NCBI GenBank assembly: GCA_026874595.1
Contig: CM049309.1
Span: 73,392,426 to 73,456,425, forward strand
DNA length: 64,000 nucleotides
Direction of reading: 5' to 3'
From: Sipunculus nudus
Lineage: Eukaryota; Annelida; Sipuncula; Golfingiida; Sipunculidae
Shown here: positions 63,694 through 64,000 of the stretch, in pieces
How the letters are laid out: each line of letters opens with the position of its first letter
How positions within the stretch are numbered: the first letter of the stretch is position 1
Notes under the pieces: model-generated
What the model saw: only the letters and a program-made list of their open reading frames with translations
Database searches by the model: none
Told to the model about the DNA's origin: nothing
Program-made: the position numbers and the translations under genes

Positions 63694-63750
63694 ATGGCTT
63701 CAAAATTAGAAAATAAAGCTTCTGTTACAAATAAGTCATGCAACACACAG
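63694..63750 (+). CDS. Weak candidate alternative coding start
   Basis: ATG opens 19 codons beginning MASKLENKASVTNKS and ends at CAG|GTAATT in phase 0, the phase expected by the presumed downstream exon. The open frame extends upstream, through an acceptor-like 'accaacttacag' near 63617, so an internal exon of about 133 bp is an alternative. Start context is poor apart from G at +4. Confidence 0.2.
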
Positions 63751-64000
63751 GTAATTCATAAATCGCTGTTGCTATAGTTTACTATTGACCAGTTTTATAA
63801 TGATTAGTACAGCTGCCACATTCATATAATCTATTATCATTACATTTTACCATCAATTGTCATTAATATAGATTGATCATTTATTTATTGCTGCTTGTTA
63901 AGATTCCCGTCCTTCTATCACAGTATTCCATACTCTAAGCTGCACTGATTCTTTCACTTTCAAATCCCATAAGTCAAGCATCCAGTTTATAAAAAAAAGG

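Noticed and set aside
1-64000. tRNA genes, CRISPR arrays, operon-like gene clusters, rRNA operon
   Set aside because: I looked for T-loop words such as GGTTCGAATCC and for regularly spaced identical repeats and found none. The window is eukaryotic intronic and repeat DNA.

Overview
This is a window of animal nuclear DNA, most likely from a mollusc and probably a bivalve. It is AT-rich and poor in open reading frames, and it has intron-type splice signals. Its dispersed repeats resemble those common in molluscan genomes: GTCC/GGAC-rich element heads with an AGCTCAG...CTGAGCT hairpin, a 'gaacctgtgagct' repeat family, and a repeat full of TGACCTTGACCT words. There are no operons or bacterial signals. 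Most open frames of 60-150 codons are chance frames in AT-rich DNA or lie inside repeats.

Layout. From 1 to about 11.3 kb lie degraded repeats: a ~1 kb repeat at 400-1436, an old reverse-strand copy of a long element at 3478-6624, and a nuclear-receptor-half-site-like tandem repeat at 7.1-8.1 kb. At 11.5-12.3 kb is a compact head-to-head gene pair. On the minus strand is the first coding exon of a probable secretory-pathway thioredoxin-fold protein (11520-11852). About 400 bp away, on the plus strand, is a putative short first coding exon (12248-12291). A YY1-like motif lies between them. The remaining ~51 kb reads best as the 5' intronic part of one very long plus-strand gene that runs off the right edge. 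I see small candidate exons at 24431-24468, 31015-31131, 34978-35010, 45759-45786, 61214-61255 and 63694-63750. Their reading phases fit together. Two alternative starts end in phase 2 and feed 34978-35010 and 45759-45786. The last of these, and the other candidate starts, end in phase 0, as expected if several alternative N-termini join one common exon beyond the window. I do not recognise the protein.

The intronic DNA has been built up by mobile elements: a ~1.08 kb terminal-inverted-repeat (TIR) transposon (15133-16213) carrying a 5S-rRNA-like segment; three near-identical ~2.6 kb hairpin-headed elements (26368, 49947, 52837) and a shorter relative (56195); a foldback element with ~350 bp arms (46978-48259); a ~350 bp MITE (40342-40690); and two small GGATCCAGG-ended MITEs. 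There are also tandem repeats, including a near-perfect 140 bp duplication (41771-42044) and a 36 bp minisatellite (42940-43425). All homology calls come from reading by eye. No database search was run.
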